Shown: positions 40,736-40,813 of the stretch, one piece after another | Position numbering within the stretch: position 1 is the first letter of the stretch | Layout of the letters: each line of letters opens with the position of its first letter | Assembly (NCBI RefSeq): GCF_023051165.1 | Contig: NZ_JALKIG010000018.1 | Location: forward strand, 1-40,813 | Source of the DNA: Veillonella sp. KGMB01456 | Lineage (GTDB): Bacteria; Bacillota; Negativicutes; Veillonellales; Veillonellaceae | DNA: 40,813 bases | Direction: 5' to 3' | The notes under the pieces: generated by a model | The model's input: the letters and a program-made list of their open reading frames with translations, nothing else | Told to the model about the DNA's origin: nothing | Database searches by the model: none | Program-made: the position numbers and the translations under genes

Positions 40736-40813
40736 TAATCTTGGAAGAGTTCTGTTAATTTTGGCTTATAGGACAAAAAGTGTGTGTGGCTTTTTTAAAT
40801 TAATCCCAATAAA
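40736..40813. other. Right edge, downstream of the AraC gene
   Basis: It contains a fourth copy of TATAGGACA (40767-40775), a short GT run and a weak AAAAAG/CTTTTTT pairing (40776-40797) that may contribute to termination. No gene is seen before the window ends. Confidence 0.35.

Overview
The window looks like a chromosomal segment of a Veillonella-type bacterium (Firmicutes, class Negativicutes). This is inferred from the protein sequences, moderate GC, strong Shine-Dalgarno sites, T-box leaders, a short-form HisG with HisZ, and an ECF transporter. No rRNA, tRNA or CRISPR array was seen. Most genes lie on the minus strand.

Layout. 1-2375: a T-box leader with a probable Cys specifier facing off the left edge, two candidate structured non-coding RNAs (643-939 and 2040-2225) and one small secreted Asn/Gln/Lys/Pro-rich protein. 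2376-3673: an SGNH hydrolase and queC. 3898-5703: an AT-rich convergent restriction-modification pair closely resembling EcoRV/M.EcoRV. 5868-14331: a histidine operon, hisZ-G-D-B-H-A-F-I-E-C, with a strong promoter in front, a second promoter before hisA and a terminator before hisC. 14620-19006: an operon behind a Trp-specifier T-box that encodes an ECF transporter, whose TrpP-like S-component is fused to an ATPase, followed by a second ATPase, EcfT and a PHP-type histidinol phosphatase. The phosphatase is the only histidine step missing from the his operon. 19397-21221 (plus strand): a PanG-like ketopantoate reductase and panB, with an intrinsic terminator in the leader. 21496-26937: leuA-C-D-B behind a Leu-specifier T-box. 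Its roughly 700-base leader also holds a second terminator and three evenly spaced hairpins with the same loop but different paired arms.

26992-34746 is an accessory region. It holds four DUF805 paralogues (three with an N-terminal zinc ribbon), a NagZ-like lipoprotein, two tandem membrane-anchored NTF2-like proteins, an ADP-ribosylglycohydrolase, a 55-residue membrane protein and a small ORF broken by an in-frame amber codon. 34887-40735 holds an SDR oxidoreductase, a CyuA-type cysteine desulfidase, diaminopropionate ammonia-lyase (dpaL), an M20 carbamoylase/allantoate amidohydrolase gene broken by two in-frame ochre codons, and a divergent AraC-type regulator.

The theme is amino-acid and cofactor supply (His, Leu, Trp uptake, pantothenate, queuosine) under extensive RNA-based control: three T-boxes and several other leader terminators. 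Short tandem repeats recur in leaders, in gaps between genes and inside low-complexity extensions of biosynthetic enzymes. The least explained elements are the leuA-leader hairpin array and the two candidate RNAs.
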